Positions 1 through 6,339 of a stretch of DNA of 20,587 bases are shown here, in pieces. The stretch's first letter is position 1. Each line of letters opens with the position of its first letter. The stretch spans positions 1 to 20,587 of the forward strand of contig JAEVYU010000078.1 in the NCBI GenBank assembly GCA_023392595.1. Reading direction: 5' to 3'. Under the pieces are notes generated by a model. It was given only the letters and a program-made list of their open reading frames with translations, had not been told where the DNA came from and did not search any database. The position numbers and the translations under genes were made by a program. This stretch comes from Bacillota bacterium. Its GTDB lineage: Bacteria > Bacillota > UBA4882 > UBA8346.

Positions 1-27
1 CATATCGCTGAAAGTTTGTTGTTTCAT
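1..27 (-). CDS. N-terminus of an IS5-type transposase (partial, runs off the left edge)
   Basis: Nine codons are visible, reading MKQQTFSDM from an ATG at 27, with a GGAG-type ribosome binding site just upstream. From memory, IS5-type transposases often open with M(K/R)Q-x-(T/S)-F-S-D, so I read this as the first residues of such an enzyme. The call is supported by the IS-like end at about 122 and the truncated gene beyond it. Too little is visible to assign a subgroup or judge whether the element is intact. Confidence 0.5.
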
Positions 28-122
28 GGAGTTCTCCTTGATTTTGTTACCTTTATTATACGATATCTCCTAGTTATGTTCCAGGATATCCCTTGAATTG
101 TTCTGTTTTAATCAGTGGTTCC
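1..122 (-). mobile_element. End of an IS5-type insertion sequence, inserted in folT
   Basis: On the minus strand the folT reading frame ends at TTAG (126-123), followed by GGAACCACTGATTAA (122-108), which resembles the GGAAC-type termini of IS5-group elements. TTAG matches the YTAR target preferred by many IS5-family members. About 80 bases of non-coding leader then run to the transposase start at 27. The far end is outside the window, so the second inverted repeat and the second target copy cannot be checked. Confidence 0.5.
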
Positions 123-478
123 CTAAGCTAATAAATAAGCCTTGGATAATACAAGTTAAACTAATACGCCACAATCGTTTAGGCTTGCGATAAAGCATGA
201 GGCCATATATTAGTCCATTTAGAGCGGCAGACACGGTATAACCGGGAAAATAGATTCCTAAGCCTTGTGGAAATAAAAGTGCGCCGATAATATCAGCAAT
301 AGCTGAACTGGCAGTTGCGCAAACCGGGCCAAATACGATTGCATTTACCACCAATGGTACAAAAGAAAAGCTAATTGACACAATGGGTGTCATAATTCCC
401 TGCAAAGCGCCCCAACACTACTTGTAATGCAATAAGCAAGGCGATATAAGCTATTTTCTGTGTTTTACTAAAATTCAT
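123..478 (-). pseudogene. folT-like folate ECF transporter S component, frameshifted and truncated
   Basis: The product would be the substrate-binding membrane subunit of an energy-coupling-factor transporter for folate. The ATG at 478 overlaps the end of the upstream amidohydrolase gene and has a GAGAGG site. The first frame gives MNFSKTQKIAYIALLIALQV, then VLGRF, and runs out near 400. The neighbouring frame resumes with MTPIVSISFSFVPLVVNAI, and FGPV, ADIIGALLFP, YFPGYT and SAALNGLIYG follow, a pattern typical of FolT. A single-base shift near 395-410 therefore breaks the gene. The 3' end stops after LFISL, where the IS begins, so roughly the last third of a usual 170-190 residue S component is missing. 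Non-functional as it stands. The family call is strong; the symbol is withheld because the gene is broken. Confidence 0.75.
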
Positions 479-1271
479 TTTTCCTCTCCATTTCATTGAA
501 CAGCTTAGTAAATGCAGCCTGAAGTCTGACCTTTGCACCTATAAAAAGGGCTGTGTTCCAGCTATTCATTTCTTCTTCTCCATAGTAACGATTGTCAATA
601 TATTGTGAATAGCGTAACTCCATTTGAATACAGTCGATATTATCTCTGAAAATTCTCTTATAGTTTTTAAGAATATATCGACCACGAATGACGTTGACCC
701 CCACCTTATAGCCTTGTTCTGCCAGTTTGTCACGCAAGGCTTCAATGGATTGTGTTGTTGATGATTGATTATTGTAATTAGATAAGCTTATGTCCTCGTT
801 GGCTCCCTCAATAAAATCCACACAAAAGCTATGCAGGTCTAAAAGTAATGCTTTATTAAATAAACGCAATTTTTCTTCAATTAGCTTTTCCAATGCAGTG
901 TGATACGGGTCATAATATTGTTTCAGACGTTCTTGAATTTCGTCAGGACGCAAGGGTCTAGAGTACAGCGGCTTCCCAAATGTATTATGAGTGTGTACCA
1001 GCTTTGTCCAGAAATCTTCACCATTTATATCCTCTGTTTTATCGCGATTAAGATCAATAACATATCGGCTGATATTAGATGATATAACGGTGATACCCAT
1101 ATCAGGTAAAAAGTCGTACAGTTCTTTTAAGAACCAATCGACACTAGATAAAACGACGGATGGTAACATAACTGAACGTATATCATTTGGTATAAAGGTG
1201 CCGCTATGCGGTATACTCACTATCACAGGATATTTATGGTTGTCCGGGTTGTGAATATTAAATAAATTCAT
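468..1271 (-). CDS. N-formylglutamate amidohydrolase family protein
   Basis: A 267-residue protein of normal length for the N-formylglutamate amidohydrolase (FGase) family. Members hydrolyse N-formylglutamate or related N-acyl amino acids, for example in the HutG branch of histidine breakdown. Visible family motifs are IVSIPHSGTFIP near residue 17, SRYVIDLNRDK near 68, LLLDLHSFC in the middle and IQMELRYSQYID towards the C-terminus. There is no signal peptide, so it is cytosolic. An AGGAGG site lies 12 bases before the ATG, rather far. Its stop overlaps the folT start, which suggests coupling. The neighbouring folD and fchA genes make a role in handling formyl or formimino glutamate derivatives plausible; the exact substrate cannot be read from the sequence. 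Confidence 0.85.
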   Translation of the reverse strand: MNLFNIHNPDNHKYPVIVSIPHSGTFIPNDIRSVMLPSVVLSSVDWFLKELYDFLPDMGITVISSNISRYVIDLNRDKTEDINGEDFWTKLVHTHNTFGKPLYSRPLRPDEIQERLKQYYDPYHTALEKLIEEKLRLFNKALLLDLHSFCVDFIEGANEDISLSNYNNQSSTTQSIEALRDKLAEQGYKVGVNVIRGRYILKNYKRIFRDNIDCIQMELRYSQYIDNRYYGEEEMNSWNTALFIGAKVRLQAAFTKLFNEMERKNEF

Positions 1272-1278
1272 ATGATTT

Positions 1279-1545
1279 TCATTCCTCCTGTTCGTTCTTT
1301 ACAGCTATCCAGAACTCACACTTTGAACAATACTTAAAAGGCTGCGTAAATACATCACCAGCAGGATATACCTTCATCTCGGCAGTTTGAGCTACTTCAT
1401 AATCTGTAAATGGTAGCCATTCAGTGAAAAAGCGTTTATTCGCTTCCTCATATGTCAGCAGTTGCCTTCCAAAGTATGTGAACACAGCCCACCTTGTGGC
1501 AGGTTACCATGCCATTGGCTCTATCCATATAAATCGTGCGTACTA
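1279..1545 (-). pseudogene. GyrI-like effector-binding domain protein, remnant
   Basis: The main frame (1503 to 1279) reads PATRWAVFTYFGRQLL, then FFTEWLPFTDYEVA, EMKVYPAGD and CEFWIAVK. This is the C-terminal half of a GyrI-like (AraC/BmrR effector-binding) small-molecule domain. A TAA lies directly upstream at 1504-1506. The next frame continues plausibly upstream as RTIYMDRANGMV (about 1545-1510), so a one-base shift near 1505 breaks the gene. Beyond that the beginning of the domain is missing. It lies between tetR and the amidohydrolase gene in the same operon and is presumably dead, although a 68-residue GTG-started fragment (1485) remains open. Confidence 0.65.
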
Positions 1546-1606
1546 AGAGCGTCCCCATAGTTCCAGATTTCTCTTTCAAGCGTTTGCGCCTCTTTTTCGA
1601 GGGCGC

Positions 1607-1918
1607 TTATTTATTTGCTGTCGTATCTACCCTTATAAGCTCCACCTCCATTGAATCCAAGCTACCAAGTTCATCAATATGTAATCGGATTTTTTCAGTA
1701 ACAATATCTACCAATGTGCTTTGCTTATGTATTGTGTAAATGATTGGAATGTTTAATTTTCGGCATCATGCAATTAAATTTTGTATCTTTGGCACTTGGC
1801 TTTTTGCTTTCTTGACTTGCATTATCGCACCATCAAGCACAAAGTCATTTTGCATATCTATAATAATAAGTACACATTTTTCCCGTTCAAACTCCCATTT
1901 TATATAGTTCTCCGACAT
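1607..1918 (-). pseudogene. Isochorismatase-family cysteine hydrolase, 5' remnant
   Basis: An ATG at 1918 with a GGAGG site starts MSENYIKWEFEREK, then CVLIIIDMQNDFVLDGA, the hallmark N-terminus of isochorismatase-like hydrolases (the aspartate of IIIDMQNDF is the usual catalytic acid). Codon 51 is TGA (1768-1766). Reading through it gives CRKLNIPIIYTIH, the expected next strand, so the stop is a true nonsense mutation. After this point the frame continues to 1607 as IRLHIDELGSLDSMEVEL, which is not isochorismatase and which I do not recognise. The rest of the gene (usually 170-200 residues) has been deleted and joined to other DNA. Non-functional. Confidence 0.7.
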
Positions 1919-1957
1919 TTGATACACCTCCAATTTTTAATGCCTTGTTTATAATCT

Positions 1958-2572
1958 TTATTTATCATTACTTTTATAAGTATTGCAAAATTCCCGTACT
2001 ATTTCTGCAAGTTCTTCTTTCGCTTTTTCTACCTCGTCGGGGCGCATATCATACTTTTGCCACAGAAAAAATATCGGTGTAAAAAATCTTAATGCAATGA
2101 TATGAGGGTTTTCTTTTTTAATGACGCCTGCATTTATTAAGGCCGCAAATATTTTTTCCTCATGTTCTACAACGCCGTTTATAAACAAATCTTCATACAG
2201 CTTGTTTAGCTCTGGATTGTGATAGCGTTCTATTATTAACATTTTGCGAAATTTTGAAGCTACACCATCTTGTATATTAAATAGAAAGAGAGCAATTGTT
2301 ACATCAACCAGCTTCTCTATAGAAATAGTCTGATAAAAAGATTTTGCGTCTCGTGCTTCCGGCAGGCGAATATCATTCCTAACCTTTTTCATTCGTTGTG
2401 AAAATACCTCAACACAAGAATTGAAAATATCCTGTTTACTCTTATAGTGCTTATATAAGGACGGAGTTTTTATGCCTACTGCTTCAGCAATATCCTCGAC
2501 ATAAACAGCGCTATAACCTTTAATTGAGAATAAAGACAATGCCTCGTCTAATATCTTTTGTTTTGTTGTCAT
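1958..2572 (-). CDS. TetR-family transcriptional regulator
   Basis: A 204-residue one-component repressor. The N-terminal TetR helix-turn-helix is clear: KQKILDEALSLFSIKGY, then VEDIAEAVGIKTPSLYKHY and KSKQDIF. The C-terminal part (about 60-204) is the ligand-binding and dimerisation region. I start it at the ATG at 2572, which overlaps the folD stop as ATGA and has GGGGGA 8-9 bases upstream; an in-frame TTG at 2596 is less likely. Lying third in its operon, it probably regulates its own promoter through the two palindromes at 4130-4176 (inference). The ligand is unknown; a folate or formimino compound, or the drug-like ligand of the broken GyrI-domain neighbour, would fit. Confidence 0.9.
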   Translation of the reverse strand: MTTKQKILDEALSLFSIKGYSAVYVEDIAEAVGIKTPSLYKHYKSKQDIFNSCVEVFSQRMKKVRNDIRLPEARDAKSFYQTISIEKLVDVTIALFLFNIQDGVASKFRKMLIIERYHNPELNKLYEDLFINGVVEHEEKIFAALINAGVIKKENPHIIALRFFTPIFFLWQKYDMRPDEVEKAKEELAEIVREFCNTYKSNDK

Positions 2573-3456
2573 ATCAACGATCCCCCTCTTTGACAAACAA
2601 TATCTTTTGTTAAATGTAATTGTTTTATAGCATTACTTATTGTGTTTTTTAATAATACCGATGTGGTAACTGTTCCAACTCCTCCGGGTACAGGAGTTAT
2701 CGCTTTTACTTTATTTGCAACCATTTCGTAATCTACATCGCCACACAATTTCCCGTCAACCATGTTAATACCAACATCAATTACAATCTGTTTTGAGTGA
2801 ATGAAATCCACACCAATCATCTTTGCCACACCCGCACAAGCAATCAAAATATCAGCCTTTTTACATTCATTGGCAAGGTTGAGTGTTTTTGTATGACACA
2901 TTGTTATTGTTGCGTTTTTGCGAAGCAAAAGCATGGCAAGCGGCTTACCCACAACCAAACTGCGTCCGACAATTGTAATTTTTCTGCTTGTTACATCAAC
3001 TCCATAAAAATCAAGCATTTCTATAACGGCTTGCGGCGTACATGGCGCATATCCATTTTGATTTCCTTCAAAGATATACGCTGTGTTGATTGTTCCCATA
3101 CAATCAACATCTTTTTCAGAAGAAATAATGTTTTTCAAAGGTTCTTGCGAAAGATGTTTTGGTAAAGGACGAAACAAAATTATTCCGTGAATAGAGGTAT
3201 CATTATTTAGAGAAGTAATTGTTTCTTCAAGAACATTTTGCGATATATCAAACGGTAGCGGAATTACTTTAACAGTAGCATTTACAGCAGAAAACCGTTT
3301 CAAAATACCTTTTTCATAAGCAATATCATCTTCTCGTTCCCCAACACGAATAACCGCAAGTTTCGGAATTATATTTTCTTCCTTTAGTTCGGCGATTTGA
3401 CTGTTAAATTGTTCATTAAGCGAATTTACAACTGGCATACCTCTTAAATCCTGCAT
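2569..3456 (-). CDS. folD: Methylenetetrahydrofolate dehydrogenase / methenyltetrahydrofolate cyclohydrolase
   Basis: A bifunctional cytosolic enzyme that interconverts 5,10-methylene-, 5,10-methenyl- and 10-formyl-tetrahydrofolate with NAD(P). It has 295 residues, normal for FolD. Visible features are REDDIAYEKGILKRF (residues 41-55, active-site Tyr/Lys region of the clostridial type), IHGIILFRPLPKHL (the substrate-site motif usually written GILVQLPLP), KDVDCMG, the dinucleotide-binding stretch ITIVGRSLVVGKPLA, and ITPVPGGVGTVTTS near the C-terminus. The ATG overlaps the fchA stop by one base (TAATG), and its TGA overlaps the tetR ATG, so the three genes are tightly coupled. FchA makes methenyl-THF, which FolD consumes, so the pair forms one continuous pathway. 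Confidence 0.92.
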   Translation of the reverse strand: MQDLRGMPVVNSLNEQFNSQIAELKEENIIPKLAVIRVGEREDDIAYEKGILKRFSAVNATVKVIPLPFDISQNVLEETITSLNNDTSIHGIILFRPLPKHLSQEPLKNIISSEKDVDCMGTINTAYIFEGNQNGYAPCTPQAVIEMLDFYGVDVTSRKITIVGRSLVVGKPLAMLLLRKNATITMCHTKTLNLANECKKADILIACAGVAKMIGVDFIHSKQIVIDVGINMVDGKLCGDVDYEMVANKVKAITPVPGGVGTVTTSVLLKNTISNAIKQLHLTKDIVCQRGGSLI

Positions 3457-4082
3457 TATATATTCCTCAATTCATTTGTGATTTTATGATAAATTGTATT
3501 ACATTTGTTTACACCGTCATCAAGTATGGTTTTAGTTTCTGTATTTAGCTGTATTGCATAATCATGATTTTTCATTAACTTGGTATTGATATATATATTC
3601 ATAACAGCTCCCTCCATAGCGCAACGGCAAGCGGAAGCCGCCACACCAACATCACTTAGAGCAAGCTTAGAACCTTTGAAAGAGAGCTGTTCAATTATGT
3701 TTATGACATTTGCAACTTCTTTTAATATAGCCATTGGTACGGAACACGCCGTAACAAGAGCGTTCTCAAGTATTTCATTTCTATTCGGATATTCTTTTGG
3801 AATATTGTAAGCATTGGCAAGTGGCTCAAATACTTCGGCATCTTTTTCAATAAGGCTTAATAGAAGCGGAATAGATACCGAAGCACGTGAAAGAATGTTA
3901 TCAATATCAGATTGATATTCAACATATTTTTGTTTTCCAGAAGTAAGGTTTGCTACCATAGAACATAGTGATATTCCGATTGCACCGATTAAAGCACTTG
4001 CACCGCCACCACCGGGAACTGGGGCTTTTGAAGATAAAGCATCAAGGAAATCAGATAACGATTTTTCATTCATATTTTTCAT
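3456..4082 (-). CDS. fchA: Formimidoyltetrahydrofolate cyclodeaminase (FchA-like)
   Basis: About 208 residues, the length of stand-alone FTCD_C cyclodeaminases. It releases ammonia from 5-formimino-THF to give 5,10-methenyl-THF. The family signature is clear near the N-terminus: SLSDFLDALSSKAPVPGGGG, then ASALIGAIGISLCSMVANLT, with the helical LALSDVGVAASACRCAMEGA region later. Three ATGs lie close together (4088, 4082, 4073). AGGAG sits at 4093-4089, touching the first and 6 bases before the second, so I choose 4082. It is the first gene of the operon, directly after the operator-bearing promoter. Formimino groups arise from histidine, purine or formimino amino-acid breakdown; which one applies is not shown here. 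Confidence 0.9.
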   Translation of the reverse strand: MKNMNEKSLSDFLDALSSKAPVPGGGGASALIGAIGISLCSMVANLTSGKQKYVEYQSDIDNILSRASVSIPLLLSLIEKDAEVFEPLANAYNIPKEYPNRNEILENALVTACSVPMAILKEVANVINIIEQLSFKGSKLALSDVGVAASACRCAMEGAVMNIYINTKLMKNHDYAIQLNTETKTILDDGVNKCNTIYHKITNELRNI

Positions 4083-4129
4083 ATTCATCTCCTAAACTTT
4101 GTTGTTATATCGACCACTTACTATTTTAT

Positions 4130-4145
4130 GCTAATTGAAATTAGC
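4130..4145. promoter_or_regulatory. Palindromic operator 1 (probable TetR site, start region)
   Basis: GCTAATTGAAATTAGC has 7-base perfect arms around a 2-base centre. It lies just downstream of the -10 box, where bound repressor would block transcription start or early elongation. The binding protein is inferred to be the TetR encoded in the same operon. Confidence 0.7.
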
Positions 4146-4152
4146 TTCTTTT

Positions 4153-4181
4153 ATTATAAGCTAAATTCAATTAGCTATCAA
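4153..4181 (-). promoter_or_regulatory. Strong promoter of the fchA-folD-tetR operon
   Basis: On the minus strand TTGATA (4181-4176) and TATAAT (4158-4153) are separated by exactly 17 bases. The -10 hexamer is perfect and the -35 has one mismatch. The spacer holds one palindromic operator and the start region the other. The distance to the fchA start is about 70 bases. Confidence 0.8.
4159..4176. promoter_or_regulatory. Palindromic operator 2 (probable TetR site, in the promoter spacer)
   Basis: AGCTAAATTCAATTAGCT has 6-base perfect arms. On the opposite strand its core reads GCTAATTGAATTTAGC, one base different from operator 1. It fills the -35/-10 spacer. The two centres are 30 bp apart, about three helical turns, so two dimers could bind on the same face. 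Confidence 0.7.
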
Positions 4182-4332
4182 GAGGAAGTCCCTGCGGGGA
4201 TAAAAAGTAATTCTAACCGCTTGCGCTCTCATCAATCGGGCCGCCCCGCCGTGAGCTGTCCATCTTTTGCCCATAATAACGAAAACCGTATAAATAAGGC
4301 TTTCCCCGGTCTACCGCTAGCCGGCAAGCAAT

Positions 4333-4352
4333 GTGACTGTGGCCACAGTCAC
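4333..4352. repeat. 20-bp perfect palindrome
   Basis: GTGACTGTGGCCACAGTCAC equals its own reverse complement. It has no spacer, so it would form a cruciform or be a protein site rather than a conventional terminator. Confidence 0.9.
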
Positions 4353-4365
4353 GCAAAGCCGTTTG

Positions 4366-4382
4366 TTGGGGAGCTTCCCCAA
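4366..4382. repeat. Short hairpin, 7-bp arms
   Basis: TTGGGGA (4366-4372) and TCCCCAA (4376-4382) are separated by GCT. It belongs to a cluster of three inverted repeats within 85 bases. Confidence 0.8.
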
Positions 4383-4390
4383 ACCCTGCC

Positions 4391-4415
4391 ACTTCGGGCC
4401 AACTTGGCCCGAAGT
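4391..4415. repeat. Palindrome with 12-bp arms, copy A of a flanking repeat
   Basis: ACTTCGGGCCAA (4391-4402) and TTGGCCCGAAGT (4404-4415) flank a single C. The first 20 bases recur exactly at 5031-5050, on the other side of the relaxase relic. Confidence 0.9.
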
Positions 4416-4447
4416 AAGCGCGTAGCGCTCTTTGTTGCGTCATGTCG

Positions 4448-5005
4448 CTATCGCTCCATTTCCTTATTTTTCTGCGTGTCTGTCAGGCCAAGCAGATGGT
4501 CAATGTTGTCCTTTGCCCTTTTCCAGACTTCATTCTGGATTGAATATCAATAATCAGGTTGACCTTGCGCGGCTCGGAATCTCCCCTGAATGGAGAGGCC
4601 CAACCATCAATAATGGCCTGTATATCCTCCAGACCCTAGCCTTTTCCAAGTTAGAGGATCGGAGCCGGGTAAACCGTTCCTGCCCATCGGCCCGAAAGCT
4701 AACCGCACCGTCGCGCCCCCGTTTGGCTTCCTTCGGCGTGATCTCTCCGGGGACAAAGGATTGTCGGACTTGATAACACAAAATATCAGCATCCTTTTTC
4801 TGCTCCCGTCCGGTGATTGCTTTGTACTTGGCTTTGGAAAGTAAAAATTCTGCGTCGGCAGTTTCCGCGTCGCACTGATAAGAGGAAATCAATTCGCCCT
4901 GTTGGGTCTTGTCGGGATTCTGCCCATAATCGAAACAGTCAGCAAGAGATTGCGCAATGGTTTCTCCTTTCTGATATGATGAATAATCAGGCGCGTGGTT
5001 GCCAT
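4448..5005 (-). pseudogene. Conjugative-element relaxase, eroded by deletions and frameshifts
   Basis: The ATG at 5005 with a perfect AAGGAGGG site starts MATTRLIIHH, as in relaxases of Firmicute conjugative or mobilisable elements. A one-base loss near 4975 shifts the frame to KGETIAQSLADCFDYG, followed by GELISSYQCD, LLSKAKYKAITGREQKKDAD and CYQVRQSFVPGEITPKEA. The catalytic middle (about 200 residues, with the metal-binding histidines) is then missing. The text resumes with DGAVSFRADGQERFTRLRSS, shifts frame to EDIQAIIDG, then KVNLIIDIQSRMKSGKG, and shifts again into AKDNIDHLLGLTDTQKNKEM, ending at TAG 4448. In total 558 bp remain of a gene normally well over 1 kb. Certainly dead; it marks an old conjugative-element insertion. 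Confidence 0.8.
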
Positions 5006-5030
5006 GATAACCCTCCTTTCCGGCAGTATC

Positions 5031-5050
5031 ACTTCGGGCCAACTTGGCCC
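5031..5050. repeat. Copy B of the flanking repeat, upstream of the relaxase start
   Basis: ACTTCGGGCCAACTTGGCCC is identical to the first 20 bases of 4391-4415 and lies about 25 bases upstream of the relaxase ATG. Here the outer four bases of the right arm are lost, leaving a shorter stem. Confidence 0.85.
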
Positions 5051-5079
5051 GCTTTCCTTGCATAGTATCGCTTCTGTTT

Positions 5080-5371
5080 TTATCCCATCACATAAGTTTT
5101 CAGGAAACAATTCAGGTCGGCCAGCCTGTCAATGAACCACTCGATTACAGCCCGGAGGCCGAGAGGGGAAATCAGGAAGCCTAATATGAGCTGCCACGCC
5201 GTTAAGGATTGGGCCTCCTGTGATAAATATTAAAACTCCCAGGGCGGCAAGAATGACGGCGGCAACCGTACAAATCCATTCAGAAACACAGAAGATAAAA
5301 TACAAAAACGCGAAGGTGATGCTTAATGCAATAATAAACGGTATCGCAATAATTTTAAAAATAATCTTCAT
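5080..5371 (-). pseudogene. Small membrane protein of conjugative elements (CD1845-like), frameshifted
   Basis: The start is the ATG at 5371, 8 bases after GGGG; the ATG at 5377 is too close to that site. The first frame gives MKIIFKIIAIPFIIALSITF and a second hydrophobic segment (VAAVILAALGVLIFITGG). Near 5200-5215 the sense moves to another frame: LILGFLISPLGLRAVIEWFI, then DRLADLNCFLKTYVMG, stop at 5080. The combined protein of about 95 residues has three membrane segments and resembles the small CD1845-type protein found beside relaxase genes in Tn1549-like elements. The function of that family is unknown. One frameshift separates it from an intact gene. Confidence 0.6.
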
Positions 5372-5389
5372 AATCATGACCCCTTTCTT

Positions 5390-5681
5390 GTTTGGTTCCA
5401 CCTATATTTTACCATCCGAAAAGGGGAACAACATAGAGCAGCATTGGCTCCACTCCTTTAATTCCTGCGGAGGTATTGCAAGGTCTGTTTCAGCAAAATA
5501 ATACTTATCAATATCTTGAATATAGGGAGCTAAGTTACTTATACGAAGTTCCGCTATCCAGATACAGAAATACCGCCCATCTTGTCCCGTTGGGCGGTAT
5601 CCTGTAAAATGTGATAGCTCATATTTTATTTTGGTATCTCCTTATCCCGAATAGAATAAGAGGTTTTGCAGTTTTTCTTAA
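5390..5681. other. Intergenic stretch with one strong hairpin and a startless open frame
   Basis: Between the CD1845-like relic and the collagen-like relic I find no complete gene. One plus-strand frame stays open without a start and ends at TAA 5607; its tail reads YQYLEYRELSYLYEVPLSRY, then RNTAHLVPLGGIL. The amino-acid usage looks protein-like, but I do not recognise it. It could be a gene fragment. Confidence 0.3.
5570..5600. repeat. Hairpin with 10-bp perfect arms
   Basis: ATACCGCCCA (5570-5579) and TGGGCGGTAT (5591-5600) enclose an 11-base loop. Neither side has a clear T-run, so it is not a textbook terminator. It may be an element end or an RNA stem. Confidence 0.7.
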
Positions 5682-6294
5682 ATTGTAGGACCCACTGGGC
5701 CACAGGGTGCAACAGGTGCATCGGGTCCTAAAGGTGATCCAGGACCTCCAGGAGCAACTGGGCCATCGGGAGCTCCCGGACCTGCCGGGGGAGCTACAGG
5801 AGCAACAGGCGCAGCCGGAGCCACTGGACCTGCTGGGCCGGAGACGTGTCCGTCAAATGATAATTTCTTAATCGATGGTGATTTTGAACTTGGTAATGCG
5901 TCATTCACAACGAATTGGAATCCTGTAAATGCCTCATTAAATACACAAAACGTCCATCTATACTCTAATTTGACTTCTGCAGATATTGAACAGAACGGTA
6001 GTATCAATCAGACAGTTACGATAACAGAAGACTGCGCTTACCAACTTTCGTTTGGAGCTAAAACGGGCGACAGTCAAAAACCAGGAACCGTCACAGTTAC
6101 CTTTCTGAACGCCGCCAGTCTTGTTTTGGCTACTTTTGTCAATAATGTAACTCAACGGGACCGCTTTGATAGCTTTTATCTATCGATTCATAGCCCCGAA
6201 TGGAACAGTTACTGCAAATATCGCTTTTTCACAAACTACGACGGGTCAAGGAATAGACTTCTTTGTAGATAATGTCATCTTTGCCAGAGATTAA
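5682..6294 (+). pseudogene. Collagen-like surface protein, no start and frameshifted
   Basis: The frame opens after a TAA at 5679 with no start codon or ribosome site, so the 5' end is lost. It encodes 17 Gly-X-Y triplets (GPTGPQGATGASGPKGDPG and on) with one extra glycine after triplet 11. A C-terminal domain follows, beginning CPSNDNFLIDGDFELGNASF and rich in beta-strand-like sequence (INQTVTITEDCAYQLSFGA, TVTVTFLNAASLVLATF). Near 6190 the sense shifts one frame to APNGTVTANIAFSQTTTGQG, then IDFFVDNVIFARD, stop 6292-6294. Such collagen-stalk plus beta-sandwich proteins occur on spore or cell surfaces of Firmicutes and in phage fibres. This copy is non-functional. Confidence 0.75.
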
Positions 6295-6339
6295 AAGTCG
6301 ATTCAAAAATATTTCCCGGTAGAGCCGGAGTTTTATTAA

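Larger units (their letters stand above)
4190..4447. other. Gene-free GC-rich block of mobile-element origin, rich in palindromes
   Basis: I see no convincing gene here. Base composition changes abruptly from the AT-rich operon to GC-rich DNA at about 4190. Inside lie a 20-bp perfect palindrome (4333-4352), a 7-bp stem with a 3-base loop (4366-4382) and a 12-bp-arm palindrome (4391-4415), all just beyond the end of the relaxase relic. Structured blocks of this kind are usual near transfer origins or at gene ends in conjugative elements. No nick site can be assigned by eye. Confidence 0.5.

Noticed and set aside
1581..1610. Hairpin-like GCGCCTC...GAGGGCGC considered as a terminator
   Set aside because: The stem is bulged, lacks a clean T-run, and the sequence reads as part of a coiled-coil coding remnant.
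4213..4443. 76-residue minus-strand open frame starting MTQQRALRAYFGPSWPEVAG
   Set aside because: It runs through three strong palindromes and directly follows the relaxase stop without a ribosome site. The sequence is probably conserved as DNA structure, not protein.
5678..6007. Minus-strand proline-rich open frame opposite the collagen-like repeats
   Set aside because: Glycine-rich repeat DNA read backwards gives proline/alanine-rich frames; the plus strand holds the recognisable domain.
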